This document shows positions 30,619 through 41,391 of a stretch of DNA of 64,000 nucleotides, one piece after another. Every line of letters begins with the position of its first letter. Positions within the stretch are counted from its first letter, which is position 1. Location: NCBI RefSeq assembly GCF_014653195.1, contig NZ_BNAH01000003.1:62001-126000 (forward strand), written 5' to 3'. Position numbers and translations under genes: made by a program. The notes below the pieces were generated by a model. It saw nothing but the letters and a program-made list of their open reading frames with translations. It ran no database searches and was not told where the DNA came from. Origin of the DNA: Thalassotalea profundi. Lineage in GTDB: Bacteria; Pseudomonadota; Gammaproteobacteria; Enterobacterales; Alteromonadaceae.

Positions 30619-30896
30619 TTCACTATAGATTTGAGGTCTTAAAAATCAGTCTTGGTATTTTGAGAAAACGCATAAAAAGTAAAAATTTACATTCTGTTAT
30701 AAAATTAATATTAATAACGCAAGTTATAATTACTAGAGTTGTTAGAGTTGCATTTATCTTTCGAAATTAATTAGGTTTACTCTTAAGCTCTTGTCTAGTG
30801 AACTTAATTAGAGAGGTATGAGCGTTTAAAATAACTTAAGTTAGGAAAATAAATACTGATAAAAGATAGGTAGGAATATACGTTAAAACATATAAA

Positions 30897-30926
30897 AAAA
30901 GCTCAGCAATTATTTGCTGAGCTTTT
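30897..30926 (-). terminator. Intrinsic terminator of the acrAB operon
   Basis: A stem with arms GCTCAGCAA and TTGCTGAGC, extended by flanking A/T pairs, with a 4-base loop lies 22 bases beyond the acrB stop on the minus strand. It is followed in that direction by a T-run. Confidence 0.9.
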
Positions 30927-30948
30927 ACTAGTTTTTTCAATACTATTA

Positions 30949-33900
30949 TTAAACGGGCTTCTGAGATTTTTTAGTCAGCTTTTCAGAGATCTTATAAACC
31001 ACAACAAAGAATAATGGAACAAAGAAAATTGCAAGTACCGTTGCGGAAAACATACCACCAAAAACACCTGTACCTATTGCATTTTGACTACCTGATCCTG
31101 CACCTGAACTTAGCACTAACGGTGTAACGCCAAGCATAAAGGCTAATGATGTCATAATTATTGGACGTAAACGCAAACGTGCAGCTTCTATAGTTGACTC
31201 AACTAAAGATTTTTCACCTTTATTCTCTTCATATAAAGTTCGAGCAAACTCAATAATTAATATGGCATTTTTTGCCGCTAATCCAATAGTTGTTAATAAA
31301 CCTACTTGAAAATAAACATCATTAGATAACCCTCTAGCTAAAGCAAAGGATAAAGCACCTAACACACCAAGCGGTACAACCATCATAACTGAAAAAGGAA
31401 TACTCCAGCTTTCATAAAGTGCCGCTAAACATAAAAATACAACTAAAATTGATAATGCATATAACATTGGGGCTTGCGCGCCTGATTGCTTCTCTTGTAA
31501 AGACATACCAGACCATTCAAAACCAATACCTTGTGGTAGTGATGAAGCAATTTCTTCCATAGCTATCATTGCATCACCAGTACTTAAGCCAGGAGCAGCT
31601 TGGCCTAATATTTGAACTGATGACACACCATTATAACGTTCTAATTTTGCTGGCCCATAAATCCAACGGGCAGAACTAAAAGCAGTAAATGGTACCATTT
31701 CTCCTTCATTGTTTCGTACATACCAAAACTTAAGATCATCAGGCATCATTCGATAAGGAGCATCAGCTTGCACATACACACGTTTAATACGTCCATTATC
31801 AACAAAGTCATTCACATAGTTTGACGCCCAAGCGGTAGAAAATGTTTGATTAATATCAGATAGCGATAAACCAAGTGCCATCGCTTTTTGTTGATCAATG
31901 TCTATTTTAAACTGGGCTGTATCTTCTTGCCCATTTGGCCGTACGGCCATCAAACGAGAATCTTGAGCAGCCATTCCTAATAGCTGATTTCGTGAATTAA
32001 TTAAAACTTCATGTCCAAGGCCGGACAAGTCCTGCAATTGGAAGTCAAAACCTGAAGAGTTACCTAGTTCACGAATAGCAGGGGGAACAAAGGCAAATGC
32101 AGCGGCTTCTTTAAATTGTGAAAAATGGGCCATTGCACGTCCTGCTATGGCTTTAACATGTTGATCAGCTCGTGAGCGCTCTTTCCAGTCTTTAAGTTTG
32201 ACAAAAACCAAACCAGAATTTTGTCCTTGCCCACTAAAACTAAAACCTATTACAGAAAAAATCGCTTCAACATTTTCAGACTCATCTTCTAAATAAAACT
32301 TTTCAATTTTATTCATAACTTCTGCTGAACGTTCTTGACTAGCCCCTTGCGGTAAAACCATTTGTGTGAACATAGTACCTTGATCTTCATCAGGTAAAAA
32401 TGAAGTAGGTAAACGTGTAAACAAAAAGATTAACCCTAAGACTAACAAGCCATAAATAAGCATATAACGAACGGTTTGACTCAATATTTTTCCTAAAGAG
32501 GTTTGATAGCGCTTGGTTGAACGGTCTATTAATCGATTAAACCATGCAAAAAAACCACTCTCAGGTTTTTTACTATGCTCAACCGGCTTTAACATAGTGG
32601 CACATAGGGCAGGGGTAAGAATTAAAGCAACAATAACTGATAACACCATTGACGAGACAACAGTAATTGAAAACTGACGATAAATAACCCCTGTAGATCC
32701 ACCAAAAAAGGCCATTGGAACAAAAACAGCGGACAGAACCAACGCAATACCAATTAATGCACTGGTAATTTGTTTCATTGATTTACGTGTGGCTTCCTTA
32801 GGTGATAAGCCTTCTTCGTGCATCACACGTTCAACGTTTTCAACCACAACGATAGCGTCATCAACCAATAGACCAATGGCAAGCACCATACCAAACATAG
32901 TCAGTGTATTTATAGAAAAACCAAATGCCCATAAAATGGCAAATGTACCAAGTAGTACTACAGGAACAGCAATAGTGGGAATTAGCGTTGCTCTAAAGTT
33001 TTGTAAGAACAAATACATGACTAAAAACACTAATATAATGGCCTCAATTAAGGTTTGAATAACCCCCATAATTGAAAGTTCAACAAATGGTGTTGAATCA
33101 TATGGATACACCACTTCAACACCCTCAGGAATTAATGGACTTAATTCGTTTATACGTGTGCGAATTGCTTCTGCTGTATCAAGTGCGTTTGCTCCTGAGG
33201 CTAAAGAAATCCCCATACCCGCAGCTGTTTGGTTTTTATATTCAGTTAATAGTTGATAATTTTCGCCACCTAACTCAATACGAGCAACATCTTTTAGGCG
33301 TATCGTAGAGCCATCGCTGTTCACTTTAACTAATATATTGCCGAATTCTTCTGCGGTTTTTAAACCAGTTTCAACAATGATACTGGCATTGATTTGCTGG
33401 CCAGGAACTGATGGCGCACCACCTAATTCACCCGCAGCAATTTGTGCATTTTGATTAGAGATAGCTTCGGTGATATCCTGACTACTAATACTATATTGAG
33501 TCATTTTTTCTGGATTTATCCACACTCGCATCGCATATTGAGAACCAAAAAAGCGCACATCACCAACACCGTTAACCCGACTTATTTGGTCACGAATATT
33601 AGCTGCAATAAAATCTGAAATATCATTTCGGTTATAACTATTATCAGGTGAATAAAATGCAATAACCATTAAAAAGCCCGACGACGACTTTGCCACCTGT
33701 ATACCATTTTGCTGTACAGTTTGGGGTAGCAATGGCATAGCTGTTTGTAATTTGTTTTGAACTTGTACTTGTGCCGTATCTGGATTTGTTCCTGCATTAA
33801 ATGTCAAGGTAATACTTGCATTACCACTAGAGTCTGATGATGAATTAATGTACTGAACATTATCAATACCGGTTAAGCTTTGTTCTATAACTTGCACAAC

Positions 33901-34080
33901 TGTATCTTGTACAACTTCACTAGAGGCACCGGCATACTTCGCTGATATTGATACAGAAGGAGGTGCAACGTCAGGGTATTGTGATATAGGCAATTGCAAA
34001 ATAGATAATGCCCCTGCAAGCATTATCATTATTGCAATAACCCACGCGAGAATAGGGCGGTCAATAAATGTATTAGCCAT
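30949..34080 (-). CDS. acrB: RND multidrug efflux pump, inner-membrane subunit (AcrB type, HAE1)
   Basis: Proton-driven drug exporter of the AcrAB-TolC kind, 1043 residues with 12 membrane helices. The N-terminal [13 protein letters not shown] motif is present. The proton-relay Asp pair is in [16 protein letters not shown] (about 407-408), and the relay Lys in [13 protein letters not shown] near 940. NNSSDSSG-like porter motifs ([17 protein letters not shown] near 88) are also present. It follows acrA by 3 bases. No tolC-like gene is adjacent, so it would use a TolC encoded elsewhere. Substrate range is unknown. Confidence 0.95.
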   Translation of the reverse strand: MANTFIDRPILAWVIAIMIMLAGALSILQLPISQYPDVAPPSVSISAKYAGASSEVVQDTVVQVIEQSLTGIDNVQYINSSSDSSGNASITLTFNAGTNPDTAQVQVQNKLQTAMPLLPQTVQQNGIQVAKSSSGFLMVIAFYSPDNSYNRNDISDFIAANIRDQISRVNGVGDVRFFGSQYAMRVWINPEKMTQYSISSQDITEAISNQNAQIAAGELGGAPSVPGQQINASIIVETGLKTAEEFGNILVKVNSDGSTIRLKDVARIELGGENYQLLTEYKNQTAAGMGISLASGANALDTAEAIRTRINELSPLIPEGVEVVYPYDSTPFVELSIMGVIQTLIEAIILVFLVMYLFLQNFRATLIPTIAVPVVLLGTFAILWAFGFSINTLTMFGMVLAIGLLVDDAIVVVENVERVMHEEGLSPKEATRKSMKQITSALIGIALVLSAVFVPMAFFGGSTGVIYRQFSITVVSSMVLSVIVALILTPALCATMLKPVEHSKKPESGFFAWFNRLIDRSTKRYQTSLGKILSQTVRYMLIYGLLVLGLIFLFTRLPTSFLPDEDQGTMFTQMVLPQGASQERSAEVMNKIEKFYLEDESENVEAIFSVIGFSFSGQGQNSGLVFVKLKDWKERSRADQHVKAIAGRAMAHFSQFKEAAAFAFVPPAIRELGNSSGFDFQLQDLSGLGHEVLINSRNQLLGMAAQDSRLMAVRPNGQEDTAQFKIDIDQQKAMALGLSLSDINQTFSTAWASNYVNDFVDNGRIKRVYVQADAPYRMMPDDLKFWYVRNNEGEMVPFTAFSSARWIYGPAKLERYNGVSSVQILGQAAPGLSTGDAMIAMEEIASSLPQGIGFEWSGMSLQEKQSGAQAPMLYALSILVVFLCLAALYESWSIPFSVMMVVPLGVLGALSFALARGLSNDVYFQVGLLTTIGLAAKNAILIIEFARTLYEENKGEKSLVESTIEAARLRLRPIIMTSLAFMLGVTPLVLSSGAGSGSQNAIGTGVFGGMFSATVLAIFFVPLFFVVVYKISEKLTKKSQKPV

Positions 34081-34083
34081 CTT

Positions 34084-35217
34084 TTATTTTGCCTCTATAT
34101 TTGATTGAACAGGAGATACCGTCATTCCAGGTCTAATTTTTTGCAAACCTGAGGTAATTACTTGATCACCAACATTAAGGCCTGAAAGTATAAGCCAATC
34201 TTGTCCTATTGATCGACCAAGTGAGATTACTTTGGTTTCCACTGTATTATCGGCAGTTAATACATAAACACTACTATCACCTTTACGATTAAATGATACT
34301 GCTTTTTGTGGAACCAAAATGCTATTTAAACGTTGTGCTTGTATTAACTCAATTCGTGCAAACATGCCTGGCATCAAGTTTTTATCAACATTTTTAAACT
34401 CTGCTCGCATAGTGACGGTATCGGTACTTGGATTAACTTGTACTTCATTAAACAATAACTTTCCTTGTATTGTTTTATTCCCTAATGTTAATTGAGCACT
34501 ATTTTCAACTGCTTGTAATTCACCTGAAGCAAGGCGTTGTTGTAATTTGTTAATTTCCGCACTCGCTTGCTTAATATCAAAATATATTGGATCTAGCTGT
34601 GTGATTGTTGTTAATGCATTACTTTGTCCTGCAGAAACAAGTGCACCTTCCGTAATATTTGATTTACTAATTTGACCTGAAATAGGGGCAAGCACTTTAG
34701 TATAAGTTAAATCGACTTGTGCTTTATGAAGAGCCGCTTTATTCATTAATAATTCGGCTTGTAAGGCTTTATATTGTGCTCGTGCTTGGTCTAAGTTTTG
34801 TTGGCTGATTGCATTATTTGCAATGAGTTTTTCATAGCGAGTTAATTCGGCTTTAGCTGTTACTAAATTGGCATTAGTTTGAGCCACCTTAGCCTCAGCT
34901 GAAGCTAAATTAGCTTTATATATTACATCATCAACTTGGTATAAGGTTTGGCCTGCTTCAACAAAAGCACCTTCAGTAAAATGGCGTTCTAAAATAATAC
35001 CAGTAACTTGAGGGCGAACTTCAGCTATTTTAGATGCTACCGCTCGGGCAGGTAATACATCAATTAAAGATACATTTTGTTCTTTCAATGTAATTACATC
35101 AACTTGTTGTGCCATTATTTGTGCTGGAACTTGTTTCTCAGCATTACTTGGCCCACATGCCGATAATGAAATGGCAAGAGCTGATGACAGCATTAATGTG
35201 CTGATTTTTAATTTCAT
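34084..35217 (-). CDS. acrA: RND efflux periplasmic adaptor lipoprotein (AcrA type)
   Basis: Membrane-fusion protein linking AcrB to the outer-membrane channel, 377 residues from the ATG at 35217. A TTG four codons upstream is possible, but GAGG at proper spacing supports the ATG. The lipoprotein signal has lipobox LSAC with Cys near 21. The lipoyl half-motifs (VRPQVTGIILERHFTEGAFV, LAPISGQISKSNITEGALV) flank a helical hairpin (about 95-160). The beta-barrel and membrane-proximal domains follow. It is divergent from acrR across a shared operator. Confidence 0.94.
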   Translation of the reverse strand: MKLKISTLMLSSALAISLSACGPSNAEKQVPAQIMAQQVDVITLKEQNVSLIDVLPARAVASKIAEVRPQVTGIILERHFTEGAFVEAGQTLYQVDDVIYKANLASAEAKVAQTNANLVTAKAELTRYEKLIANNAISQQNLDQARAQYKALQAELLMNKAALHKAQVDLTYTKVLAPISGQISKSNITEGALVSAGQSNALTTITQLDPIYFDIKQASAEINKLQQRLASGELQAVENSAQLTLGNKTIQGKLLFNEVQVNPSTDTVTMRAEFKNVDKNLMPGMFARIELIQAQRLNSILVPQKAVSFNRKGDSSVYVLTADNTVETKVISLGRSIGQDWLILSGLNVGDQVITSGLQKIRPGMTVSPVQSNIEAK

Positions 35218-35321
35218 ACAAAACCTCAAACTTTTGATTTAATAGCTTAAACAAGCTAGATGTACTTACATTTATAATAAAATATTTAGACAAATATCAT
35301 TGCGAGTAAGTAAAAATATAT

Positions 35322-35346
35322 ACATACATTCGTGAATGTTTTGTAT
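35322..35346. promoter_or_regulatory. AcrR operator between acrA and acrR
   Basis: The 19 bases from 35322 (TACATACATTCGTGAATGT) differ at a single base from the left part of the E. coli AcrR operator TACATACATT-TGTG-AATGTATGTA as I recall it. The right end TTTGTA is slightly degenerate. It is an inverted repeat centred on CGTG in the divergent promoter region, the expected place for acrR autoregulation and acrAB repression. Confidence 0.85.
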
Positions 35347-35511
35347 TTTAAAGTAATGCCAACTACAATATCAACCTTTAATTAGTTACATTTTGTGTGC
35401 TCTTATAAGCATTTAGATTGAGTAAATACCTAGAAATTTACCTTGTTAGATTACTACTTTAAAAAGCAATCAATAGGGTACAATTTTATAGAGCAGTATA
35501 TTGAGTGAGTT

Positions 35512-36156
35512 ATGGTAAGAAAAACGAAAGAAGAAGCAATTGAAACAAGAAATCAATTGTTAGAAGCGGCAGAAATTGTTTTCTTTAACAAAGGTTATTC
35601 GCAAACAACCTTAATGGATGTTGCCAAACATGTGGGTATGACTCGAGGCGCTATCTATTGGCATTTTAAAAATAAAGTCGATTTATTTGAAGCTATGGTT
35701 GAACGCGTTCGTTTACCATTAGAAATGTTAGGAGAGGAATATGCCGATGAAAACGAGCCTGATCCATTAGGTAAGCTAAGAAGTTTTTCAATTCTATTTT
35801 TAAAAGAAATTACTCAAGACGCTCGAAAAAAACGCGTGTTTTCAATCTTATTTCATAAATTTGAACAAAATGGACAAGCTGAAGATTTAGAAAAAAGACA
35901 AATAATGTCATTTATTGAATGCACAAATCGAATAGAACGAAGTTTACAAAATGCCGTTAATAAAGGGCAGTTGCCTAAAGACTTAGATGTTCCGCAAGCA
36001 GCAATTATCAAGCACGCATATTTTGCAGGGCTAATTAACAATTGGTTGTTTTTACCTGAAAATAACAGTTTCAGCTTAGAATCAATGATTGAATCATTAG
36101 TAGATAATTATATATTTCTTATCAAAAACAGCCCTAATTTAAGGCTTAAACGTTAA
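35512..36156 (+). CDS. acrR: TetR-family efflux repressor AcrR
   Basis: A 214-residue repressor. The N-terminal helix-turn-helix is at about residues 10-56 (LLEAAEIVFFNKGYSQTTLM, VAKHVGMTRGAIYWHFKNK). The C-terminal ligand domain includes AAIIKHAYFAGLINNWLF, typical of AcrR/TtgR. Drugs or dyes binding there would release it from the operator at 35322. It is divergent from acrAB. Confidence 0.92.
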   Translation: MVRKTKEEAIETRNQLLEAAEIVFFNKGYSQTTLMDVAKHVGMTRGAIYWHFKNKVDLFEAMVERVRLPLEMLGEEYADENEPDPLGKLRSFSILFLKEITQDARKKRVFSILFHKFEQNGQAEDLEKRQIMSFIECTNRIERSLQNAVNKGQLPKDLDVPQAAIIKHAYFAGLINNWLFLPENNSFSLESMIESLVDNYIFLIKNSPNLRLKR

Positions 36157-36176
36157 TTAAATATAAAATAGAAAGA

Positions 36177-36253
36177 TGGTCGGAATAGCAAGATTCGAAC
36201 TTGCGACCTCACGTCCCCCAGACGCACGCGCTACCAGGCTGCGCTATATCCCG
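36177..36253 (-). tRNA. tRNA-Pro (anticodon GGG)
   Basis: A 77-base cloverleaf on the minus strand. Acceptor arm CGGGATA pairs with TATTCCG. The D arm is GCGCAGCCTGGTAGCGC, the anticodon loop CTGGGGG gives anticodon GGG, and the T arm GCAAGTTCGAATCTTGC has the TTCGAAT loop. CCA is encoded. Overall it closely resembles E. coli tRNA-Pro in the D arm and T loop. The gene is isolated between acrR and yejM. Confidence 0.95.
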
Positions 36254-36347
36254 ACATTTTCTAATACCCTTTCGAGCACGAGAGTATAATAAAGAATAAT
36301 TGTTACTTTGCAATAACAAACAACACCAAAAGTAACTGAACGTCTAA

Positions 36348-38024
36348 TTATTCATCATTTGTGGTGTATTGACTAAACCTTTTAATAAAATTAACGCCGT
36401 CTATAAGTAGCGGGAAATCAGGTTTTACGGTAATAGGAGACTGTAGTTGTCTCGAGTAACTTTGAAAATTACTATTTTGATCAATAAATACTGACTTATC
36501 TTTATTAAACACCATAACACCTTCATCAATCGTATTCGCTATTATCCGATCACTTGATAATGAAGTGATATCGTTACCATTTATTGTTGAACTGACATCT
36601 AATTCACAATTCACCCAGTTTTTAAGTAATGTTGGTGAAACATCAAATTGGCTGGTTAAATAATTAATGTTTTTCGACTTCATTTCAGGATTGATAAAAA
36701 GAGCTGGCTTAATTGCAAAACGGTTGATAGGTAACTGATTGCCGATAGAGCTAATCCAAATAATATCGTCACTGTTATTTACTTTTTGAGAAAGTAATAA
36801 AGCATCAATAAACAACTCAAATTGAAAACGGTCTTTTTGTTTAAAATAATAAACATGCAACCCTGTATTATGATCATTAAACGATTTATTACTTAAAAAA
36901 GTAGAGATGTCGGTATGAATTTCATTTTCTTTAAATAACCCATTAAACCAATTAGGCAGTTGAGCAGGTGTATTTTTGTCTTCAATTACATGTAGGTAAC
37001 TATTGAACTGTTGAGCTTCTACTGCTTGAAACAACAATGGCAGCTGTTTTGTGTTAACTATTTGATTTTTATATATAGTTGGTAAGCCGTAAACCATATT
37101 AAATAATGCATCATGCGGTAACGCGTTATCAATATGGTGCGCTAAAATAGCTTTGCTTTTTCGTGAGCGTTGGCTAAATTGTGCAATTTGTTGTTCAGTT
37201 AACATCTCTTCATTCAATACGATATAAACAGAACGTTCCTTATTTTGCATCTGACACTGTTGTGTCATTTCAGGGTATTTAGGTGCTAATTTTGTAAAGG
37301 TTAATGGACTATTTTTACGTTCAAAGTAATCTTCTCTGTCAAATAAATCATATTTAGTGAGCAAGGTTTTTGCTGTAGCAGGGTATGACAAAGGTAAAAC
37401 AGTGTCCTGCCTTAAAATATCATATTCTAAATTTGCATCTGCCCAAATATGAGTGATATGACTAAAAAAGAACCCTAAAACTAAAACAAAGATAAAAAAC
37501 TTAGCAAATACTGTATTTTGTAAATCTCGCAAATGTTTCCAAGCATAATTACTAACTAAAAGCTCAATACTCAGAAGTGCCATAGTTGTTATCAGTGCAA
37601 CGAACCAAAACAACCGTGAATTATCACTAATTAAGTTACTGATTAATTCGATAATTTGCGCACTAGAAGATGCGTTTAAATGATAACCAAGCTGATTATA
37701 AACATAAGCATCTAATAATAAAAATACTAAGCCTGTCGTAAATAGAACACTTGATATACCACGTATGACTTGAGTTTTTGGATAAATTAGGGTGATCGGG
37801 AATATAATTAGCATGAAACCAACAAAGGTTAAAAAGCCCATATGACTGATCCAAGTAAAAAATAAATATAATTTACCTAACGTTGTTTCAGGCAGTGGCT
37901 CTGCAATTAAATAAGCTAATGATAAAATGATAGCAACGACGATATTGAAAAAGGTAAACCAATGCCCCCAACTAATCAGGTGTAACAGTCGTTTGCTATA
38001 GGAGGTTGAGCTAAAAGATACCAT
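36348..38024 (-). CDS. yejM: YejM/PbgA (LapC)-like inner-membrane protein with sulfatase-like domain
   Basis: A 558-residue protein. An N-terminal DUF3413-type membrane domain has five helices within about residues 18-190. A periplasmic domain of the sulfatase/alkaline-phosphatase fold follows from about 240. In E. coli YejM senses lipopolysaccharide and restrains FtsH/LapB turnover of LpxC. Here, as in YejM, no sulfatase Cys/Ser-x-Pro-x-Arg maturation motif is visible, so the domain is probably not catalytic. The yejL neighbour supports the call. Confidence 0.88.
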   Translation of the reverse strand: MVSFSSTSYSKRLLHLISWGHWFTFFNIVVAIILSLAYLIAEPLPETTLGKLYLFFTWISHMGFLTFVGFMLIIFPITLIYPKTQVIRGISSVLFTTGLVFLLLDAYVYNQLGYHLNASSSAQIIELISNLISDNSRLFWFVALITTMALLSIELLVSNYAWKHLRDLQNTVFAKFFIFVLVLGFFFSHITHIWADANLEYDILRQDTVLPLSYPATAKTLLTKYDLFDREDYFERKNSPLTFTKLAPKYPEMTQQCQMQNKERSVYIVLNEEMLTEQQIAQFSQRSRKSKAILAHHIDNALPHDALFNMVYGLPTIYKNQIVNTKQLPLLFQAVEAQQFNSYLHVIEDKNTPAQLPNWFNGLFKENEIHTDISTFLSNKSFNDHNTGLHVYYFKQKDRFQFELFIDALLLSQKVNNSDDIIWISSIGNQLPINRFAIKPALFINPEMKSKNINYLTSQFDVSPTLLKNWVNCELDVSSTINGNDITSLSSDRIIANTIDEGVMVFNKDKSVFIDQNSNFQSYSRQLQSPITVKPDFPLLIDGVNFIKRFSQYTTNDE

Positions 38025-38094
38025 TGCTAATTATAATTCTCTATTGTTATACATGATATTAAAAGATATTAGTTATTGTTTTTATTATTTTATT

Positions 38095-38307
38095 CTATTT
38101 TATAGATTGTTTTAATGCATTAGTAAAGTTGTTTACTATTGTTTCACGCTGAGCTTTTGGCACTTCATTATTAAGAATATCGGTAATAGTATTTCCGAGA
38201 CACATTAACGCTAAATCAGGCGTTACTTTTTCCTCTACTAGAACATTTAATAGCTCTTGGATAATTTTTTCTACACGTTCATTGGAATACTTCGATACAA
38301 TAGGCAT
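38095..38307 (-). CDS. yejL: YejL-like protein (DUF1414)
   Basis: A 70-residue, acidic helical protein matching the YejL family: [20 protein letters not shown] and [11 protein letters not shown]-like [17 protein letters not shown]. Function unknown. It sits just upstream of yejM on the same strand and divergent from yejK, the arrangement in E. coli. Confidence 0.88.
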   Translation of the reverse strand: MPIVSKYSNERVEKIIQELLNVLVEEKVTPDLALMCLGNTITDILNNEVPKAQRETIVNNFTNALKQSIK

Positions 38308-38384
38308 AAATTTACTTTAATAGGTGGTTTAATAAAAACGCAAGTTTACCAAAAGCCATCGCAAGATAATACTGACCATTACCT

Positions 38385-39434
38385 ATGAGCTTAATAATTT
38401 CTAATATTGCACTACATTTTTTATCACAAAAAACTGAAACCGGTGAAGTTGAATTAAGATTTGGCCCTGAATCAATTGCTATTACTCCTAAAATTGAAGA
38501 TTTTACAAATGGGTTACACTTACTTTATAACAGCAAAGGAAGTAAGGGCTATGGACGTTTTACTGAACAAGAGGAGCCGAGTGAAACCCCACGTTTTGTG
38601 GACATTATGGAAAACTATTTAAATGAACAGCTTTCTTTTAATGATTTCTCACAACAAGCAGCTAAAGGGTTGGCAAGTGAATTAACTAAGTATGATCTTG
38701 GTGAAACAGGCTATTTGGTTCTGACCCATTATGAATATATGGGAGGACGTTATCTTTTAGTGGCAATTATTCCTGTGTCAGAACATTATTCAGTTGATCA
38801 AGAGTTAAATATTTCAGCTGCAAAACATTTAGACTTAAGTAAATTACAATTAGCAGTTCGCCTTGACTTGTTTGATTATCAAAACAACCCTCAAAGCAAC
38901 CGCTACGTTTCATTTATAAAAGGAAGAGCAGGAAGAAAAGTATCAGACTTTTTCTTAGATTTTTTAGGTTGCGAAGAAGGTTTAAACTCTAAAGCTCAAA
39001 CACAAGTGTTAGTACAAGCAGTAGAAGACTTTGTTGCAGTAAATCAATTTGATGCACAAGAAAAACAACATACGCGGAAAGAACTGTTAAATTACTGTAA
39101 AGAACAAAAAGAATCAGCACAGGAGGTTTCTTTAAAAGAGGTAGGGAATGTTGTATCAAGTGATCAAGACAAAGACTTTTATCAATTTTGCCAAGACCAA
39201 GCTTACCCAATTGAAGAGCAATTTCCACATGACCAAGCTGTTGTTAATAAAGTGACGAAATATTCAGGTTATGGTAATGGTATCAGTATAAGTTTCGAAC
39301 GCAGTCACTTTGGTCAAGATATTGTATATAATAAAGCAAATGATAGTTTAACAATTTATAAAGTACCACCAAATTTAAAGGATCAATTGTTAGCGCTACT
39401 TGAATCAAATGAACAAGATAACACTGAATATTAA
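38385..39434 (+). CDS. yejK: Nucleoid-associated protein NdpA/YejK
   Basis: A 349-residue nucleoid-associated protein related to E. coli YejK. Recognised by its opening ISNIALHFLSQKTETGEVEL, LTHYEYMGGRYLLVAIIP near 118, RYVSFIKGRAGRKVSDFFLDF near 167, and the C-terminal NGISISFERSHFGQDIVY. Divergent from yejL. It is possibly cotranscribed with pyrC, 37 bases downstream. Confidence 0.92.
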   Translation: MSLIISNIALHFLSQKTETGEVELRFGPESIAITPKIEDFTNGLHLLYNSKGSKGYGRFTEQEEPSETPRFVDIMENYLNEQLSFNDFSQQAAKGLASELTKYDLGETGYLVLTHYEYMGGRYLLVAIIPVSEHYSVDQELNISAAKHLDLSKLQLAVRLDLFDYQNNPQSNRYVSFIKGRAGRKVSDFFLDFLGCEEGLNSKAQTQVLVQAVEDFVAVNQFDAQEKQHTRKELLNYCKEQKESAQEVSLKEVGNVVSSDQDKDFYQFCQDQAYPIEEQFPHDQAVVNKVTKYSGYGNGISISFERSHFGQDIVYNKANDSLTIYKVPPNLKDQLLALLESNEQDNTEY

Positions 39435-39471
39435 TTAATAACTATATACGGCAAATAAGTAAGGTTTTTCA

Positions 39472-40500
39472 ATGACAACAATTTCCATAATTCGTCCAGA
39501 CGACTGGCATGTGCATTTAAGAGATGGTGAAGGTCTCACCACTACAGTTAACGATATCAGCCGTTATTTTGGTCGGGTAGTCGTAATGCCTAATTTAGTT
39601 CCCCCTGTTACCAATGCAGAACTTGCTCAGCAATACCACCAACGCATTATGGCAAATTCACCACCTGCTCACTTTAAACCTTTGATGGTGATTTATTTAA
39701 CTGATAGCACAACAGTTGAAGATATAGAAAATGCTAAAGCATCAGGTGTTGTTTATGCGGCTAAATTATATCCAGCAGGAGCAACAACCAACTCATCTTC
39801 AGGTGTTACAAAAATAGAGAATATTTATCCTGTTCTCGAAGCAATGGCAAAAGTTGAAATGCCTTTATTAATTCATGGTGAAGTTACCACAAAAGAAATT
39901 GATATATTCGATCGAGAGCAAGTTTTCATTGAAACTATATTAGCGCCATTAGTTGAAAAATTCACAAACCTTAAAATTGTTTTAGAGCACATCACCACAA
40001 AACAAGCTGTAGATTTTGTAAGAAGCGCGGGGGATAACGTCGCTGCTACTATTACCGCTCATCACTTATTATATAATCGTAACGATATGCTAGTTGGCGG
40101 CATTCGACCTCACTATTTTTGTTTACCTATTTTGAAACGTAACATTCATCAACAAGCGCTAATCGAAGCAGCAACAAGTGGTAATAGTAAGTTCTTTTTA
40201 GGAACTGATTCTGCTCCACACCCGCAACATGCTAAAGAATCCGCTTGTGGTTGCGCTGGCTCCTATACTGCTCATGCTGCTATAGAATTATATGCAGAAG
40301 TGTTTGATAAGGAAGATGCCTTAGATCAGCTCGAAGCCTTTGCCAGTATAAATGGCCCAACTTTTTATCAATTACCGATAAATGTTGATAAAATCACATT
40401 AACTAAAAAATCTTGGCCAGTACCTGCAACTATGGCCTTTGGTAATGACAAAGTTGTGCCTGTAAGAGCAAATGAAACCATTGCTTGGCAAGTAGTATAA
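39472..40500 (+). CDS. pyrC: Dihydroorotase (class II)
   Basis: Zinc enzyme closing carbamoyl-aspartate to dihydroorotate in pyrimidine synthesis, 342 residues. Metal ligands are H13 and H15 in [10 protein letters not shown], the carbamylated lysine K98 in [13 protein letters not shown], and His in LLIHGEVT near 135 and LEHITT near 172. The catalytic Asp is in [10 protein letters not shown] near 245. Unlike the AllB-type cyclic amidohydrolase at 58-60 kb, it is the E. coli-type class. Confidence 0.96.
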   Translation: MTTISIIRPDDWHVHLRDGEGLTTTVNDISRYFGRVVVMPNLVPPVTNAELAQQYHQRIMANSPPAHFKPLMVIYLTDSTTVEDIENAKASGVVYAAKLYPAGATTNSSSGVTKIENIYPVLEAMAKVEMPLLIHGEVTTKEIDIFDREQVFIETILAPLVEKFTNLKIVLEHITTKQAVDFVRSAGDNVAATITAHHLLYNRNDMLVGGIRPHYFCLPILKRNIHQQALIEAATSGNSKFFLGTDSAPHPQHAKESACGCAGSYTAHAAIELYAEVFDKEDALDQLEAFASINGPTFYQLPINVDKITLTKKSWPVPATMAFGNDKVVPVRANETIAWQVV

Positions 40501-40509
40501 GGACAAATA

Positions 40510-41391
40510 ATGCAACTTTTTGTAGATAATTTAACTGTTATAGATTTTTCTTATGTATGCCCAAAGCGCGGAATAGTTGGTGAAAGCTGGATTGTTGATG
40601 TTTTATTAAATGGCGATTTAAATGAACAAAGTATGGTGCTTGATTTTGGTATCGTCAAAAAACAAATCAAAGCCATAATTGATGAAGCTGTAGACCATAA
40701 ATTACTGTTACCCATATTAAGTGACAGCGTAATTTCTTCGGCATCAGCGCATAGAGCAGGGCATGAGTACGTGGATATCACCTCTAAGGTAGGTAACTAT
40801 TTTCTACATTCACCCGCATGTGCATTCACACATATTAATGCTCAAACAATTACTATTAATAGTGTGACTGAGCATCTTACTAAAATTATTTTCGACCAAT
40901 TACCAAATAATGTTCAAGGACTAACAATAAAGTTACGCGCTGAAGCAATACCAAGTGATTATTATCATTATACGCATGGTTTAAAATTACATGATGGTAA
41001 TTGCCAACGTATAGCTCATGGGCATAGATCAAAAATTAAATTATTTGAAAATGATAAGCGTTCTGAAACGCTAGAGCATTTTTGGTGTCAACGTTGGGAA
41101 GATATTTATATTGCAAGTGAGTCTGATCGTGTTGACCTAGCAACCGTTGAATTATCTCCTAATGCGATGAAAAACCTTGATAAGAACCATCAACTTTTTG
41201 CTTATCATGCACCGCAAGGGCGATTCGATATTGCAGTTCCTAGTAATAAATTAGAAGTTGTTGATTGTGATTCAACGGTAGAGCTTTTAGCAGATTATGT
41301 TGCTCGACAATTAAAGAAAGCAAAACCAGGTAATAATTATCGTGTGGTTGCTTACGAAGGAGTCGCCAAAGGAGCGATAGCAAATGTTTAA
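40510..41391 (+). CDS. Divergent 6-pyruvoyl-tetrahydropterin synthase (PTPS/QueD)-family protein
   Basis: A 293-residue protein, twice the length of QueD. Residues about 1-75 contain the PTPS-like strand-helix MVLDFGIVKKQIKAIIDEAV-DH, but the HGH zinc motif is replaced by RGIVGES. Residues about 150-185 contain YTHGLKLHDGNCQRIAHGHR, which resembles the H...C...HGH zinc/catalytic motif. The C-terminus (ELLADYVARQL ... YEGVAKGA) matches the PTPS end with its Glu. It appears to be a tandem PTPS with one or both halves degenerate. The start lies 9 bases after pyrC. Substrate unknown. Confidence 0.65.
   Translation: MQLFVDNLTVIDFSYVCPKRGIVGESWIVDVLLNGDLNEQSMVLDFGIVKKQIKAIIDEAVDHKLLLPILSDSVISSASAHRAGHEYVDITSKVGNYFLHSPACAFTHINAQTITINSVTEHLTKIIFDQLPNNVQGLTIKLRAEAIPSDYYHYTHGLKLHDGNCQRIAHGHRSKIKLFENDKRSETLEHFWCQRWEDIYIASESDRVDLATVELSPNAMKNLDKNHQLFAYHAPQGRFDIAVPSNKLEVVDCDSTVELLADYVARQLKKAKPGNNYRVVAYEGVAKGAIANV

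Larger units (their letters stand above)
30452..30948. other. 497-base intergenic region with repeat array and terminator
   Basis: The longest gene-free stretch in the window. From the left it holds the hicB ribosome site and leader, four degenerate 33-34 bp tandem units (30485-30618), about 280 bases of AT-rich sequence in which I see no gene or RNA fold, and the acrB terminator at 30897-30926. Confidence 0.7.

Noticed and set aside
36348-38024. Active sulfatase
   Set aside because: The formylglycine maturation motif and metal-binding pattern are not seen. The N-terminal membrane domain and yejL neighbour indicate the YejM type.
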